Shown: in pieces, positions 1-9,400 of the stretch
Layout of the letters: each line of letters begins with the position of its first letter
Numbering within the stretch: the first letter of the stretch is position 1
Origin: Acidimicrobiaceae bacterium
Lineage (GTDB): Bacteria; Actinomycetota; Acidimicrobiia; Acidimicrobiales; RAAP-2
Assembly (NCBI GenBank): GCA_027315315.1
Contig: DAHUYG010000031.1
Location: 1-53,710 of the forward strand
Length of the DNA stretch: 53,710 nt
Direction of reading: 5' to 3'
Position numbers and translations under genes: made by a program
The notes under the pieces: model-generated
What the model was told of the DNA's origin: nothing
Seen by the model: the letters and a program-made list of their open reading frames with translations, nothing else
Databases searched by the model: none

Positions 1-1702
1 TGACGTTGTCCGAGACACTGACCTGTCCGCTTGAGTTGTATTGACCGAACCAACCCACCAGAAGGTCGCCTGCGGTCACGTTGCCCAGCTGGAGGGTGAC
101 GCTAGTCACGGTGGATCCCGTGCTGACTGAGGCACCCTGGACGTAGGCCACGGGCCCAGGGCCAGAGGTCGATGCACTGAGCGACTGAGACTGGCTCGAG
201 TGCGTGCCCCCGCCATTGAAGGCATCGACGGTGTACTGGTAGAGGGTGGAGGGCGCGAGACCGCTATCGGTGTAGGTGGTTGCGCCTCCCGTTATACCGA
301 CAGCCACCCCGCCTCGATAGATCGTGTAACCGGTCGCATTCGTCGATGCGTTCCACGTCAAGCCGATCGAGTTGGATGTCGACCCTGTCTCGGCGAGCCC
401 CGTGGGAGTGCTCGGCGCCGGCTGTCCACTTGTCACGATCAGCTCGTAGGCACCCACATCACAGCCGGTTCCCTGGGGCCGTGTCGTCCCCCGCTGATCG
501 ACGCTGCCGCTGCAACCCGGGGTTGTCGGAGGAATGAGGTCCAATGCCGGGCTTCCCGGTGGGAGAGCCATTGTTTCAGTCGGCCCGCCGTTCGCCGCGA
601 GCGCCCCGAGGTTCGGTTCAACTCCGCTCAGTGAGTGGTTGCTCGCCGAAAATCCGCATGATGCTCCGGAGTCGATGTTGTAGCCACCGTCTGTAATCGG
701 GGCGCCACCCCCACAGTTAGGGCCACCGCTTCCGTCCACAACCAGGCTCATCGAAATGGCCAAGCTATATCCCGAGTAGTTCAAGATATTCGAGCTATAC
801 GGGGAAATGTTCCCAGCGAACGTGGACTGCGTGATCGAAGTATTTCCGAAGTTGTCGATCGCACCACCACCGCTCGTTCCTGCTGTGTTGTCCGTGAACG
901 TGCTGTCGCTGATGTTGAGCGCCGTATCGTTGTCGATGGCTCCGCCACCGGGACCACTGTTTCCGACGAAGGTGTCCCCGACTAAGGATTCAGTTCCGAA
1001 TGCATTGAGAAGCGCCCCGCCGCCGTAGATCTGCGCGCTGTTACCGGAGAAGGTGCTGTCAGTAATAGAAGCATTGCTTTGGTTGAAGACAGCACCGCCC
1101 TCCTGCGCCGTATTGCCACTGAAGTAGCTAGTTGTAATGGAGAGGATGCCGCTGCTGTTGATAGCGCCCCCCGATGTCCCGGTCGTGGAGGGTGAAGAGT
1201 TGTTGAGAAAGCTGCTCGCCGATATCGACAGCGTTCCATGGTTGAAGACGGCGCCGCCGCCTTGTTGGCCCCCATTCGCCAGTCCGTTGCTTAGGGTCAC
1301 GGCGCTGAGCGTCAGACTGCCGCCCGATGCAACGTCGAACAGGCGGAAGGCTGGAGTTCCAGATGCGCTCGAGCGTTCGAGCGTCGCGCCGTTGCCTTGA
1401 ATCGTGACATTGCCGGTGATGACCGGGAGGCCCGTTCCGCCGTCGCTTGTGTTGTTCGGGGCGCTCAAAACGTATGTGCATCCGCTCGTCAGTGCCACGG
1501 TGGTCGGACTCGACGTCGCCGTCGCAGCCGAGATCGCCGAGATCAAGCTGGCTGAAGAACAAGGAATGGGAGCTGCCTGTGCGTCCCGTGTAAGGCCTAG
1601 ACCGGTGACAAAGGCCACGAGCAGAGCTCCCACCGCAAGCGCGCGCCCGCGACGAACTGGCCTCGCGTGTTTCGCGCCCTTGACCTGCAAGAAGAGCCTC
1701 AA
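1..1702 (-). CDS. Secreted beta-helix / choice-of-anchor Q / fibronectin III protein (C-terminus beyond window)
   Basis: Minus-strand frame translated by hand without a stop from about 1702 to the left edge, so the C-terminus is missing. An N-terminal signal peptide is visible: a basic n-region, a hydrophobic stretch ALAVGALLVAFVTGLGL and a likely cleavage after AQA. Next come repeated GGGAI(D/F)N...STFxGN units typical of right-handed parallel beta-helix (polymorphic membrane protein-like) repeats, then a choice-of-anchor Q-like segment containing DQRGTTRP...CDVGAYE, then a fibronectin type III domain and the start of a further beta-rich domain. It is probably an exported surface or extracellular protein; substrate unknown. 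The start is uncertain: TTG at 1702 gives a compact signal peptide, while an in-frame GTG at 1810 follows a TAATAT box by 5 nt. Codon use is less GC-rich than in the rest of the window. Confidence 0.8.
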   Translation of the reverse strand, partial: MRLFLQVKGAKHARPVRRGRALAVGALLVAFVTGLGLTRDAQAAPIPCSSASLISAISAATATSSPTTVALTSGCTYVLSAPNNTSDGGTGLPVITGNVTIQGNGATLERSSASGTPAFRLFDVASGGSLTLSAVTLSNGLANGGQQGGGAVFNHGTLSISASSFLNNSSPSTTGTSGGAINSSGILSITTSYFSGNTAQEGGAVFNQSNASITDSTFSGNSAQIYGGGALLNAFGTESLVGDTFVGNSGPGGGAIDNDTALNISDSTFTDNTAGTSGGGAIDNFGNTSITQSTFAGNISPYSSNILNYSGYSLAISMSLVVDGSGGPNCGGGAPITDGGYNIDSGASCGFSASNHSLSGVEPNLGALAANGGPTETMALPPGSPALDLIPPTTPGCSGSVDQRGTTRPQGTGCDVGAYELIVTSGQPAPSTPTGLAETGSTSNSIGLTWNASTNATGYTIYRGGVAVGITGGATTYTDSGLAPSTLYQYTVDAFNGGGTHSSQSQSLSASTSGPGPVAYVQGASVSTGSTVTSVTLQLGNVTAGDLLVGWFGQYNSSGQVSVSDNV

Positions 1703-2116
1703 CGTGAGCGGGAAGATATCTCTCAGGCATCCGGTGAGCAACCGATCTTTGGCCGAGCTACGAGCACACCTCCAATCCGTCCGTGCTCCGCGAGATAAAG
1801 GGCCTTTCACCTCCGATATTAAAAAATATGGCAAGGGTGATGGAGCAATAATGCAAGGGGATACACGTCAAATACAAGGGTCCATAACTCGGGGAGCGCG
1901 TCCGACACCCGCTCCGCGTCATTGGTGGCTTCGAGCGACCGACCACCCATTCAAAGCCCTGGCAACGCCCGGCGACACCCTGAGGTGGCGGTCCCGTGGC
2001 GTACGCCGGGCCGGTGATGTCCGCCAGACAGAGCACGCCCCAGGAGGCGCTGTGATCACCGCAACGCGAGAGGGTCGGCCAGCTTGGTCCGGAGTGAGCA
2101 GCGCAACGGTCTCGAC
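1703..2116. other. Intergenic region, relatively AT-rich, probable promoter of the beta-helix gene
   Basis: No convincing gene is seen here. Around 1815-1865 the sequence is much richer in A and T than its surroundings. Read on the minus strand it holds TTGACG and TTGCAT hexamers, a TAATAT box, and a GGAGGTG string next to GTG 1810. This is the likely promoter region of the leftward beta-helix gene. A plus-strand open frame crosses this stretch but has no coding character. Confidence 0.45.
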
Positions 2117-2377
2117 TTAGTCGTTGACCAAAGGGATCGCCACGTCGATGTCGGGAACGCTGGCGGCGCTTCGCGGAGGCGTGAACAGGTAGGTGAGGCG
2201 CATACCAAGTTCGCTCGGGTCCCGCCGCTGCTGGGCTTCCCACGCTTGGAGCGATTCGAACACGAGCGGCCAGGGGGCGTCGTTTTGAGGGTCGAGACCG
2301 AGGTGGACGACCGCTTCCTCATGGGCCGGTTCAATACGCAGCTCCAGCTCCGGGTACTGGGCGGAGCGTTCAGGCAA
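2117..2377 (-). CDS. Small acidic conserved-looking protein of unknown function (86 aa)
   Basis: Encodes an 86-residue soluble, acidic protein with the segments VVHLGLDPQNDAPWP and FESLQAWEAQQ, which look like a folded alpha/beta protein rather than a shadow frame. I do not recognise the family. The proposed start is TTG at 2377, 23 nt after the stop of the F420-type oxidoreductase on the same strand, so it is probably the last gene of that transcript. No cysteines, signal peptide or membrane segment are present. Function cannot be assigned. Confidence 0.55.
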   Translation of the reverse strand: MPERSAQYPELELRIEPAHEEAVVHLGLDPQNDAPWPLVFESLQAWEAQQRRDPSELGMRLTYLFTPPRSAASVPDIDVAIPLVND

Positions 2378-2400
2378 CCTGGGTTTCGACGGTCAAGCGC

Positions 2401-3336
2401 TCAGGTGCCGAGCGGTGCCATGACCTCGGAGCTCACGAGGTCGAGGTGCTCCAGATCCTCGAGGTCGAGGACCTGGAGATAGATGCGCCGCACCCCGATT
2501 TGGGCGAAAGTGGCGATCTTGTCCACGAGCTCCGAGGGCGTGCCAGCGAGCCCGTGCTCGCGCAGCTCGGCAAGGTCGCGTCCGATCCGCCCGGCCCGAC
2601 GGGCCGCCTCCTGCTCGTCGGCACCGCAGCACATCACCTGGGCCGTCGAGCGGACGAGGGTCGCAGGGTCGCGTCCGAGCCGGGCGCACGCCTCATCGGT
2701 CCGCTCGAACATCGCCGCGCAGACGCCGGCCGAGGCAAAGGGCACGTTGATCTCCGCCCCGAAGCGCGCCGCGAGCGCGGGCGTGCGCCGGGCCCCGTGG
2801 CCGCCGATGATGATGGGCGGGTGTGGCTGTTGGACGGTCTTGGGGAGCGCCGGGCTGTCGCGCAGCGTGTAGTGGCGCCCCTCGAAGGAGTAGGTCTCGC
2901 CCGGCGGCGTCGACCAGAGCCCCGAGACGATCTCGACCTGTTCTTCCAGGCGCTCGAAGCGCTCCGCGAGGGAGGGGAAGGGGATTCCGTACGCGGAGTG
3001 CTCGGCCTCGTACCAGCCTGCCCCGAGGCCGAGCTCGACCCGACCCCCGCTCATCTCATCCACCTCGGCCACGGAGATCGCGAGCGGGCCCGGCAACCGA
3101 AAGGTCCCCGCCGTAAGCAGCGTCCCGAGGCGGATCCGCTGGGTCTCGCGGGCGAGCCCAGCAAGGGTCACCCATGCGTCGGTCGGACCGGGGTCGCCGG
3201 AGACCGGGCCCATCTTCAAGTAGTGGTCGGAGCGGAAGAAGGCGTCGAAGCCGCACTTCTCGGCCCTCTTCGCGACGGCCAGCAGGTCTCCGTAGCGGGC
3301 TCCCTGTTGGGGCTCGGTGAATACGCGTAGATCCAT
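2401..3336 (-). CDS. LLM-class F420-dependent oxidoreductase
   Basis: A 311-residue luciferase-like monooxygenase-fold protein of the kind that uses reduced F420 (or FMN) as hydride carrier. Family hallmarks: N-terminal MDLRVFTEPQ strand, AEKCGFDAFFRSDHY, the RIRLGTLLTAGTFRLPGPLA strand, GRVELGLGAGWYEAEH, and the PHPPIIIGGHG motif near the middle. The C-terminal half has the usual GTPSELVDKI and YLQVLDLEDLEHLDL segments. The open frame continues upstream to 3945, but ATG 3336 is preceded by GGGAGG and GAGG and begins the conserved first strand, so it is chosen. The gene lies 64 nt after bluB. Substrate unknown; fbiC in this window shows F420 is made here. Confidence 0.88.
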   Translation of the reverse strand: MDLRVFTEPQQGARYGDLLAVAKRAEKCGFDAFFRSDHYLKMGPVSGDPGPTDAWVTLAGLARETQRIRLGTLLTAGTFRLPGPLAISVAEVDEMSGGRVELGLGAGWYEAEHSAYGIPFPSLAERFERLEEQVEIVSGLWSTPPGETYSFEGRHYTLRDSPALPKTVQQPHPPIIIGGHGARRTPALAARFGAEINVPFASAGVCAAMFERTDEACARLGRDPATLVRSTAQVMCCGADEQEAARRAGRIGRDLAELREHGLAGTPSELVDKIATFAQIGVRRIYLQVLDLEDLEHLDLVSSEVMAPLGT

Positions 3337-3400
3337 CCTCACGTTCCTCCCGTCTCGACCCGAGGATAGAAGGCACCCTCGGGTCCCGGCTGCCGGATCC

Positions 3401-4030
3401 TCACCAGCGATTGCGGTGTAGCACCGAGGCGAGCGGCAGACGCCTCCGCCAGCCGTGGCGCTCGAGGTCGGGCACCGACTCGAGGTGGGTGACCGGCCCG
3501 AGGCAGAGCCAGGCGACCGGGCGGACACCCTCGGGCAGCCCGACGAGCTCAGAGAGGAACGGTTCGCGATAGAAGGAGACCCAACCGACCCCCAGGCCCT
3601 CGGCGGTCGCCGCCAGCCAGAGGTTCTCGATGGCGAGGCAGACCGAGTAAAGCCCGGCGTCGGCAATCGCGTGGCGACCGAGGACGCTCGGAGCACCCCT
3701 CGACGGGTCGTAGGTGACCACGACCGAGAGTGTGGAGTCGAGGATCCCCTCGACCTTGATCTCGGCGAAGCGCTCGGCGCGGTCGCCGTCGAGCGAATCA
3801 GCGAAGACCCGACGCTCTCCCACCACATGCTCGTGGAATGAGCGACGGATCCGGGGGTCGTCGACCAACACGAAATCCCAGGGCTGGGAGAGCCCAACGC
3901 TCGGCGCGGCATGGGCCGCACCGAGCACCCTTTCGAGCACCGCATCGTCCATCGGCGCTCCGCTGAACTCGGCGCGCACGTCGCGCCGGCGTTCGATCGC
4001 CTCGTACAAGCCGAGGACCGGTTCGTGCAT
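3401..4030 (-). CDS. bluB: 5,6-dimethylbenzimidazole synthase (BluB)
   Basis: A 209-residue nitroreductase-fold protein matching BluB, which uses FMNH2 and oxygen to break down flavin into 5,6-dimethylbenzimidazole, the lower ligand of cobalamin. BluB-like signatures: YEAIERRRDVRAEF at the N-terminus, APSVGLSQPWDFVLVDD, and AEGLGVGWVSFY followed by LVGLPEGVRPVAWLCLGPV. Length fits the family. It begins 18 nt after the stop of the upstream secreted protein gene and is followed by the F420-type oxidoreductase. No other cobalamin genes are in the window. A generic nitroreductase is the alternative, but the GLSQPWDF and WVSFY motifs favour BluB. Confidence 0.85.
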   Translation of the reverse strand: MHEPVLGLYEAIERRRDVRAEFSGAPMDDAVLERVLGAAHAAPSVGLSQPWDFVLVDDPRIRRSFHEHVVGERRVFADSLDGDRAERFAEIKVEGILDSTLSVVVTYDPSRGAPSVLGRHAIADAGLYSVCLAIENLWLAATAEGLGVGWVSFYREPFLSELVGLPEGVRPVAWLCLGPVTHLESVPDLERHGWRRRLPLASVLHRNRW

Positions 4031-4048
4031 GACTACGCGGCGCCGGGG

Positions 4049-4762
4049 CTAGGAGGCCGTGGCGAGATTGACCGAGCTCGACGGTGCGACCGGGTGCGAC
4101 AACTGGCCGTAGTTGGAGAACGTGAGCGAGGCGGTCCCGTTCTTGCTCCGGACGTCGAATCGCAGCACGTAGGGGGGCCCGGCGGCAGCCACGTAGAGGC
4201 GGCCGAATGCGTCGTTCTTCTTGTAGGTCGTCGAGATCACATCAGCGCGCTGACCATTGACCTTCGCGCTTCCGACCTCGGTGAGCGAGGAGTGGTTGAG
4301 GTTCGAGCCGAAGATGACAGAGAGAAAGCTCGCCGAATCGAGGAACTCGGACAGCGACACACCCGTCTGGCTGGTGGGCGCGGTGTTGACCCAACGCTCC
4401 GCGAAGATCTTGGCGGCGGACTTCCCGCCCTCGGCCGTCCAGAACGCCGAGTTCGCGTCGAAGTAGATCGTGCCGCCCAGTTCTCGCACGGTCGCCTTGC
4501 CGTTGCCGATGCCGATCGTGCCCTCGCTCGTGCCGCTCGTGCTCGCCCAGACGTCGAGCGAGATTCGCTGCACCGGCGCCTTGGGCTTCGAGCGCTCGGT
4601 GATGACGCCGCTGTAGTGCACGGCGCTGGCCGACTCGGTGGCCGTGATGGCCCGCTGGAGGAGCTTGCTCGGCGATGCGCTGGCAGACGCCGGGGCCGCG
4701 AAGGCGAGGACGGCGACCACGATCAGCGCACCGGGCGCGAGCCGGGACAGGGGAGTTCGCAT
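4049..4762 (-). CDS. Secreted LppX/LprG-like protein
   Basis: A 237-residue exported protein. Residues 1-28 form a Sec signal peptide (MRTPLSRLAPGALIVVAVLAF, then AAPASASA). There is no lipobox cysteine, so it is probably released rather than lipid-anchored. The mature part (SKLLQRAITATESASAVHYSG, then VQRISLDVWAS and GTIYFDANSAFW) resembles the LppX_LprAFG-type fold that carries lipids in mycobacteria, but only weakly by eye. ATG 4762 has AAGGA about 9 nt upstream; the longer open frame to 4903 is not used because the signal peptide starts here. It lies between thiS (97 nt upstream) and bluB. Confidence 0.75.
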   Translation of the reverse strand: MRTPLSRLAPGALIVVAVLAFAAPASASASPSKLLQRAITATESASAVHYSGVITERSKPKAPVQRISLDVWASTSGTSEGTIGIGNGKATVRELGGTIYFDANSAFWTAEGGKSAAKIFAERWVNTAPTSQTGVSLSEFLDSASFLSVIFGSNLNHSSLTEVGSAKVNGQRADVISTTYKKNDAFGRLYVAAAGPPYVLRFDVRSKNGTASLTFSNYGQLSHPVAPSSSVNLATAS

Positions 4763-4859
4763 GTGAGAGTTCCTTTCCGCCGGCAGATGCGGGACCGGCG
4801 AGGGGAAGCGACCATTCTCCCCCATGGGGCGCAGGCCCACGCCAGCGCCCCCCTGGGCA

Positions 4860-5084
4860 TCACCCACCGGCCGCCGCCCCCACGATCTCGATCCGGGCAC
4901 CATCGGCCAGGAACGCCTTCGACCAGGCAGAACGCGGCACGACCTCGCCGTCGACGGCCACCGCGACCCCGCGACGTTCGATGCCGAGGCGCCGCACCAG
5001 GTCCTCGACGGTCGAGGTCGGCGGCAGGGCGCAGGCCTCCCCGTTGACCACGAGTCGGAGCTCGCGAGACGTCCGGGTGCTCAT
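4860..5084 (-). CDS. thiS: Thiamine biosynthesis sulfur carrier protein ThiS
   Basis: A 74-residue ubiquitin-like sulfur carrier ending in Ala-Ala-Gly-Gly; the terminal Gly-Gly is the residue pair that becomes a thiocarboxylate and donates sulfur to the thiazole of thiamine. Visible features are the LRLVVNGEACALPP first hairpin, VEDLVRRLGIERRGVAVAVDGEVVPRSAW and the C-terminal RIEIVGAAAGG strand. ATG 5084 overlaps the thiO stop in an ATGA, so the two are translationally coupled. The next gene is a secreted protein, not thiG, so the thiazole synthase must be elsewhere. Confidence 0.9.
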   Translation of the reverse strand: MSTRTSRELRLVVNGEACALPPTSTVEDLVRRLGIERRGVAVAVDGEVVPRSAWSKAFLADGARIEIVGAAAGG

Positions 5085-6259
5085 CGACCGGTCCCGACGT
5101 GGCGGTCGGCCGCCGAGCGCGGCGAGGCACCGAAGGGTGCGAGTTCGCCAGGGACCGGGCGGTCGTCGAGTAGCGCCCCGAGCGCTTCGGCGGTGATCGG
5201 CGCGAGCAGGATGCCATTGCGATAGTGCCCGGCGGCAACGGCGAGCCGGGGCACCTCGGTCCACCCGACGTAGGGACCGTTGTCGGGCGTCCCCGGGCGC
5301 AGCCCGACCGAGCATTCCGAGAGCTCCAGCTCGTCGATCCCGGGCACGAGCGCCCGCGCGTCGTCGAGCAAGGTGTGCACCGCCCCCGCCTGGACGCGTA
5401 CGTCGTCGCCCATCTCCTCGACGGTCGCGCCGACCACGAGCGAGCGGTCGCGCCTCGGCACGAGGTAGCAGGCACGGCCCCGCACCAGCCCGCGGATCGT
5501 CCGGGGGATGATCGGTTCGGGGCCCCGCAAGCGCAGGATGTGGCCCTTCACCGGCCGGACCTCCGGCCACACTGCGGGCGGCACGCCCCCCAGCCCGCCG
5601 GTCCGCCAGCCCATGGCGCAGAGCACGGCCCCCGCCGCGATCGTCGTCCCGGCCTCCGTACGCAACCCGGTGGCCGACCCGCCCCGGTCGAGCTCGACGG
5701 CGACCACCCGTTCGGCGATGAATTCGACGCCGGCGTCCCGACACGCCCTGAGCAGGCCAGACACGAGGAGGCGGTTGTCCACCTGGTGGTCGCCGGGGAC
5801 CTCGGCACCCCCGCTGATGGCAGGGGAGAGGGCGGGGATGCGCCGCCGGCACTCGCTCGCGTTGAGCCGCGCCGACTCCGCGCCGACCGATTGGCGAAAC
5901 TCCAGCAGGCGGTCGAGCGCCGCCCTGTCAGAGGGGTCGCAAGCGACGACCACCGTCCCGGAGGGCTCGAAGCCGATCGGCGAACCGATCGAGTCCTCGA
6001 GTTCGGCTGCGAACCGGGGCCAGCGGGCGGCGCCGGCGAGCAGGAGGTGCGCGAGCAATTCCTCGCCGAAGAAGGCCTCGTTGGCAGGTGCGAGCATGCC
6101 CGCGGCCACCCACGCTGCGCCGCGACCCGGATCGGGGTCGCACACCACGACGCTTCGACCACCCAGCCCGAGCTTCCAGGCGGCGGCGAGTCCGATCACG
6201 CCACCCCCGGCGATCGCGACGTCCCTCGTCACGGTGTTACCGAGGTTGCGGACGACCAT
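5081..6259 (-). CDS. thiO: Glycine oxidase ThiO
   Basis: A FAD-dependent amine oxidase of about 392 residues that oxidises glycine to iminoacetate, the glycine-derived precursor of the thiamine thiazole. The N-terminus carries the dinucleotide-binding GGGVIGLAAAWKL followed by the GRGAAWVAAGMLAP segment typical of ThiO. Further on are the substrate-domain stretches EVRPVKGHILRLRGP and VGLRPGTPDNGPYVG, and the C-terminal GHYRNGILLAPITAE. Start choice: ATG 6259 gives a short leader before the Rossmann strand; GTG 6232 is an equally plausible alternative. The reading frame runs further upstream without coding character. It overlaps thiS by 4 nt and is divergent from gltB. Confidence 0.9.
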   Translation of the reverse strand: MVVRNLGNTVTRDVAIAGGGVIGLAAAWKLGLGGRSVVVCDPDPGRGAAWVAAGMLAPANEAFFGEELLAHLLLAGAARWPRFAAELEDSIGSPIGFEPSGTVVVACDPSDRAALDRLLEFRQSVGAESARLNASECRRRIPALSPAISGGAEVPGDHQVDNRLLVSGLLRACRDAGVEFIAERVVAVELDRGGSATGLRTEAGTTIAAGAVLCAMGWRTGGLGGVPPAVWPEVRPVKGHILRLRGPEPIIPRTIRGLVRGRACYLVPRRDRSLVVGATVEEMGDDVRVQAGAVHTLLDDARALVPGIDELELSECSVGLRPGTPDNGPYVGWTEVPRLAVAAGHYRNGILLAPITAEALGALLDDRPVPGELAPFGASPRSAADRHVGTGR

Positions 6260-6338
6260 GGCCGCGATGTTACGGTTCCCTTGCCGTGGCCGACCCGGCG
6301 ACGACGCCGAAAGGGTCGGAGACCTCGCAGGCCCCGTG

Positions 6339-6344
6339 TATCCT
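6339..6344 (+). promoter_or_regulatory. Candidate -10 box for gltBD (TATCCT)
   Basis: TATCCT fits the actinobacterial TAnnnT -10 pattern seen repeatedly in this window. It lies in the thiO-gltB divergent gap and would give a leader of roughly 100 nt before gltB. No clear -35 hexamer accompanies it. Confidence 0.35.
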
Positions 6345-6367
6345 GTCGGGTACTGCTCCAGGGCCAA

Positions 6368-6423
6368 CGTCGTCCCGGGCGGCAGTCTCTGCACCTCATT
6401 GAGGAGCCGCCTTCGCGCCGACG
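6368..6423 (+). promoter_or_regulatory. Stem-loop in the gltB leader
   Basis: CGTCG (6368-6372) pairs with CGACG (6419-6423) and GGCGGC (6378-6383) pairs with GCCGCC (6406-6411), with a small CCTC/GAGG hairpin inside. This nested structure ends about 30 nt before gltB. It could be a leader regulatory element or incidental GC-rich pairing; no known riboswitch core is recognised. Confidence 0.3.
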
Positions 6424-6453
6424 GTGTGGGTGGCACAGCCCGGAAGGACGTTC

Positions 6454-9400
6454 ATGGCCCCTTTGGACCGTGGCGGCACGACAGCGCCCAACTCCCTCTA
6501 CGACCCCCGCTTCGAGCACGACGCCTGCGGCGTCGGCTTCGTCGCCGATCTGCAGGGTCGCCCTAGCCACCGCCTCGTTCGCCAGGGTCTCGAGGTGCTC
6601 GAGCGCCTCGCCCACCGGGGCGCCTCGGGCGCCGAGGTCGCGACCGGAGACGGCGCCGGGATCCTCACCCAGATGCCGCATCGGTTCCTCCAAGCGGTGG
6701 CGGCCGAGGCCGGCATCGCCCTCCCCGGTCCCGGACGCTACGCGGCCGGTCTGGTCTTCCTCCCCACCGATCGCGACGACGCAACGAAAGCACGCGCCCA
6801 GTTGGCAGCGCTCGCCGACGAGGAGCGCCTGCGAATTCTGGGCTGGCGGGAGGTGCCTTGCGTCGACGAGACGTTGGGCGAGACCGCGCGGCGGGCCCAG
6901 CCGCGCATCGAGCAGGTCTTCGTCCAGGCGGTCGATCCTGGCCACCTGGAGCCCATCGACCTCGACCGCATGGCCTTCGTGCTGCGCAAGCGGGCCGAGC
7001 ACCAGATCGATGGCTTCTATGTCTGCTCGCTCTCGGCGCGCACGCTCGTCTACAAGGGCATGCTGACCGGTCATCAGGTCGACGAGTACTTTCCGGACCT
7101 TTCCGACGATCGCTTCGAGTCCGGTCTCGTGCTCGTGCACTCGAGGTTCAGCACGAACACCTTCCCCAGCTGGCCACTCGCCCACCCGTACCGGTACCTC
7201 GCCCACAACGGCGAGATCAACACCGTTGCCGGAAACCGCAACTGGATGCGCGCTCGCGAGGCGCTGCTCGCGACCGACAAGATCGAGGGCGACCTCTCTC
7301 GGATCTATCCGATCTGCACGCCCGGGGCGAGCGACGCCGCCACCTTCGACGAGGTGCTGGAGCTCTTGCACCTAGGGGGGCGGAGCCTGCCCCACTCGGT
7401 CTTGATGATGATCCCGGAGGCCTGGGAGAACCACAAGACAATGGAGGAGGACCGCCGGGCCTTCTACCGCTTTCATGCCGCGCTCATGGAGCCCTGGGAC
7501 GGCCCGGCCGCCATCGCGTTCACAGACGGCACCGTCATCGGCGCCGTGCTCGACCGCAACGGGCTGCGCCCGGCCCGCTACTGGGTCACCGACGACGGGC
7601 TCGTCGTGATGGCGAGCGAGGTCGGTGTGCTCGACATCGACCCCACGAAGGTGGTCACGAAGGGACGGCTCCAGCCGGGCCGGATCTTCCTGGTCGATAC
7701 GGCCCAGGGCCGCATCGTCGACGACGTCGAGATCAAAAAGGAGCTCGCGGCGGAGCATCCCTATGCCGAGTGGCTGGCGACCGACCAGATCGCCCTCGAC
7801 CAGCTCCCTCCGCGCCACATGCTGACCCCCCAGCACGCCAGCGTCGTCACGCACCAGCGCCTCTTCGGTTACACCACCGAGGAGCTGCGGGTGCTCGTCG
7901 CGCCCATGGCGCGCACGGGAGCCGAACCGACGGGCTCCATGGGATCCGACAGCGCGATCGCGGTCCTCTCGGATCGCTCGCGCAACCTCTACGACTACTT
8001 CACCCAGCTGTTCGCGCAGGTGACCAACCCGGCGCTCGACGCCATCCGCGAGGAGTTGGTCACCTCGCTCAATGCGACGATCGGGCCGGAGGGCAACCTG
8101 CTCGAGGCCAAGCCGCACTCGTGCCGGCAGGTGGTGATGCCGGCACCGATCGTGGATGCCGACGACCTCGCCAAGCTCATGTACATCAACGAGCACGGCG
8201 AGAACCCGGGGTTCAAGGCCTTCGCCATCGACGGGCTGTTTCCCGTGCGCGAGGCCGGCGACACCGGGCGCCCGACCGAGGCCGGCGCGGCCGCGCTCGC
8301 CGGGGCGATCGAGGAGGTACGCCGCAAGGTGTCCGCAGCGGTCTCAGATGGCGCCAACGTCATCGTCCTCTCGGACCGCAACTCCACCTCGGAGCTCGCG
8401 CCGATTCCGTCGCTCCTGCTCGTGTCGGCCGTCCACCACCATCTGGTGCGCGAGCGGGGTCGCACCCGGGTCGGCCTCGTGGTCGAGACAGGCGACGCCC
8501 GCGAGGTGCACCACATGGCGCTGCTCATCGGGTTCGGCGCGGCCGCCGTCAACCCCTATCTCGCCCTCGAGTCGGTCGACGACATGATCGCCGCCGGGCA
8601 CCTGGTGGGCGTCACGCCCCGCCAGGCACGGGAGAACTACATCAAGGCGTGCTGCAAGGGCGTGCTCAAGATCATGTCCAAGATGGGCATCTCGACCGTC
8701 GCCTCCTACACCGGGGCACAGGTCTTCGAGGCGGTCGGTCTCGACGGCTCGGTGATCGAGGAGTACTTCACCGGCACAACGAGCCGCATCGGAGGCGTCG
8801 GGCTTGACGTGCTCGCGGCCGAGGTCGCCGCCCGCCATCGCCTGGCCCATCTCGACCGTCCGAGCGAGCTCGCCCACCGGGAGCTCGAGACCGGCGGTGA
8901 GTACCAGTGGCGCCGCGAGGGCGAGTACCACCTCTTCAACCCCCGCACGGTCTTCAAGCTGCAGCACGCGACCCGGGCCAGGCGCTTCGACGTGTTCGGG
9001 GAGTACACGAGGGCGGTCGACGACCAGTCCGAGCGCCTCGCCACCCTGCGGGGGCTCTTCGAGATGCGCCCCGGGCCGGGGGGTCCGATCCCCATCGAGG
9101 AGGTCGAGCCAGCCAGCGAGATCATGAAGCGGTTCTCGACCGGCGCCATGTCCTACGGGTCGATCTCGGCTGAGGCCCACGAGACGCTGGCCATCGCCAT
9201 GAACCGCATCGGGGGCCGCTCCAACACCGGCGAGGGGGGTGAGAACCCGGAGCGCTATGTCCCCGACGCGAATGGCGACCTCCGGCGCAGCGCGATCAAG
9301 CAGGTGGCCTCGGGTCGCTTCGGTGTCACCTCCGAGTACCTGGTCAACGCGGACGATCTCCAGATCAAGATCTCCCAGGGGGCCAAGCCCGGCGAGGGCG

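Noticed and set aside
1128..1730. 200-residue minus-strand frame in the beta-helix gene
   Set aside because: A different minus-strand frame gives signal peptide, beta-helix repeats, choice-of-anchor Q and FN3 motifs without a stop; this one is out of frame with it.
2401..3945. Long N-terminal extension of the F420-type oxidoreductase
   Set aside because: The extension overlaps bluB out of frame and is Ser/Arg-rich; the family N-terminus and a ribosome site are at 3336.
6260..6453. TPP riboswitch upstream of thiO
   Set aside because: I looked on the minus strand for the conserved TPP core motifs and did not find them in the expected order.
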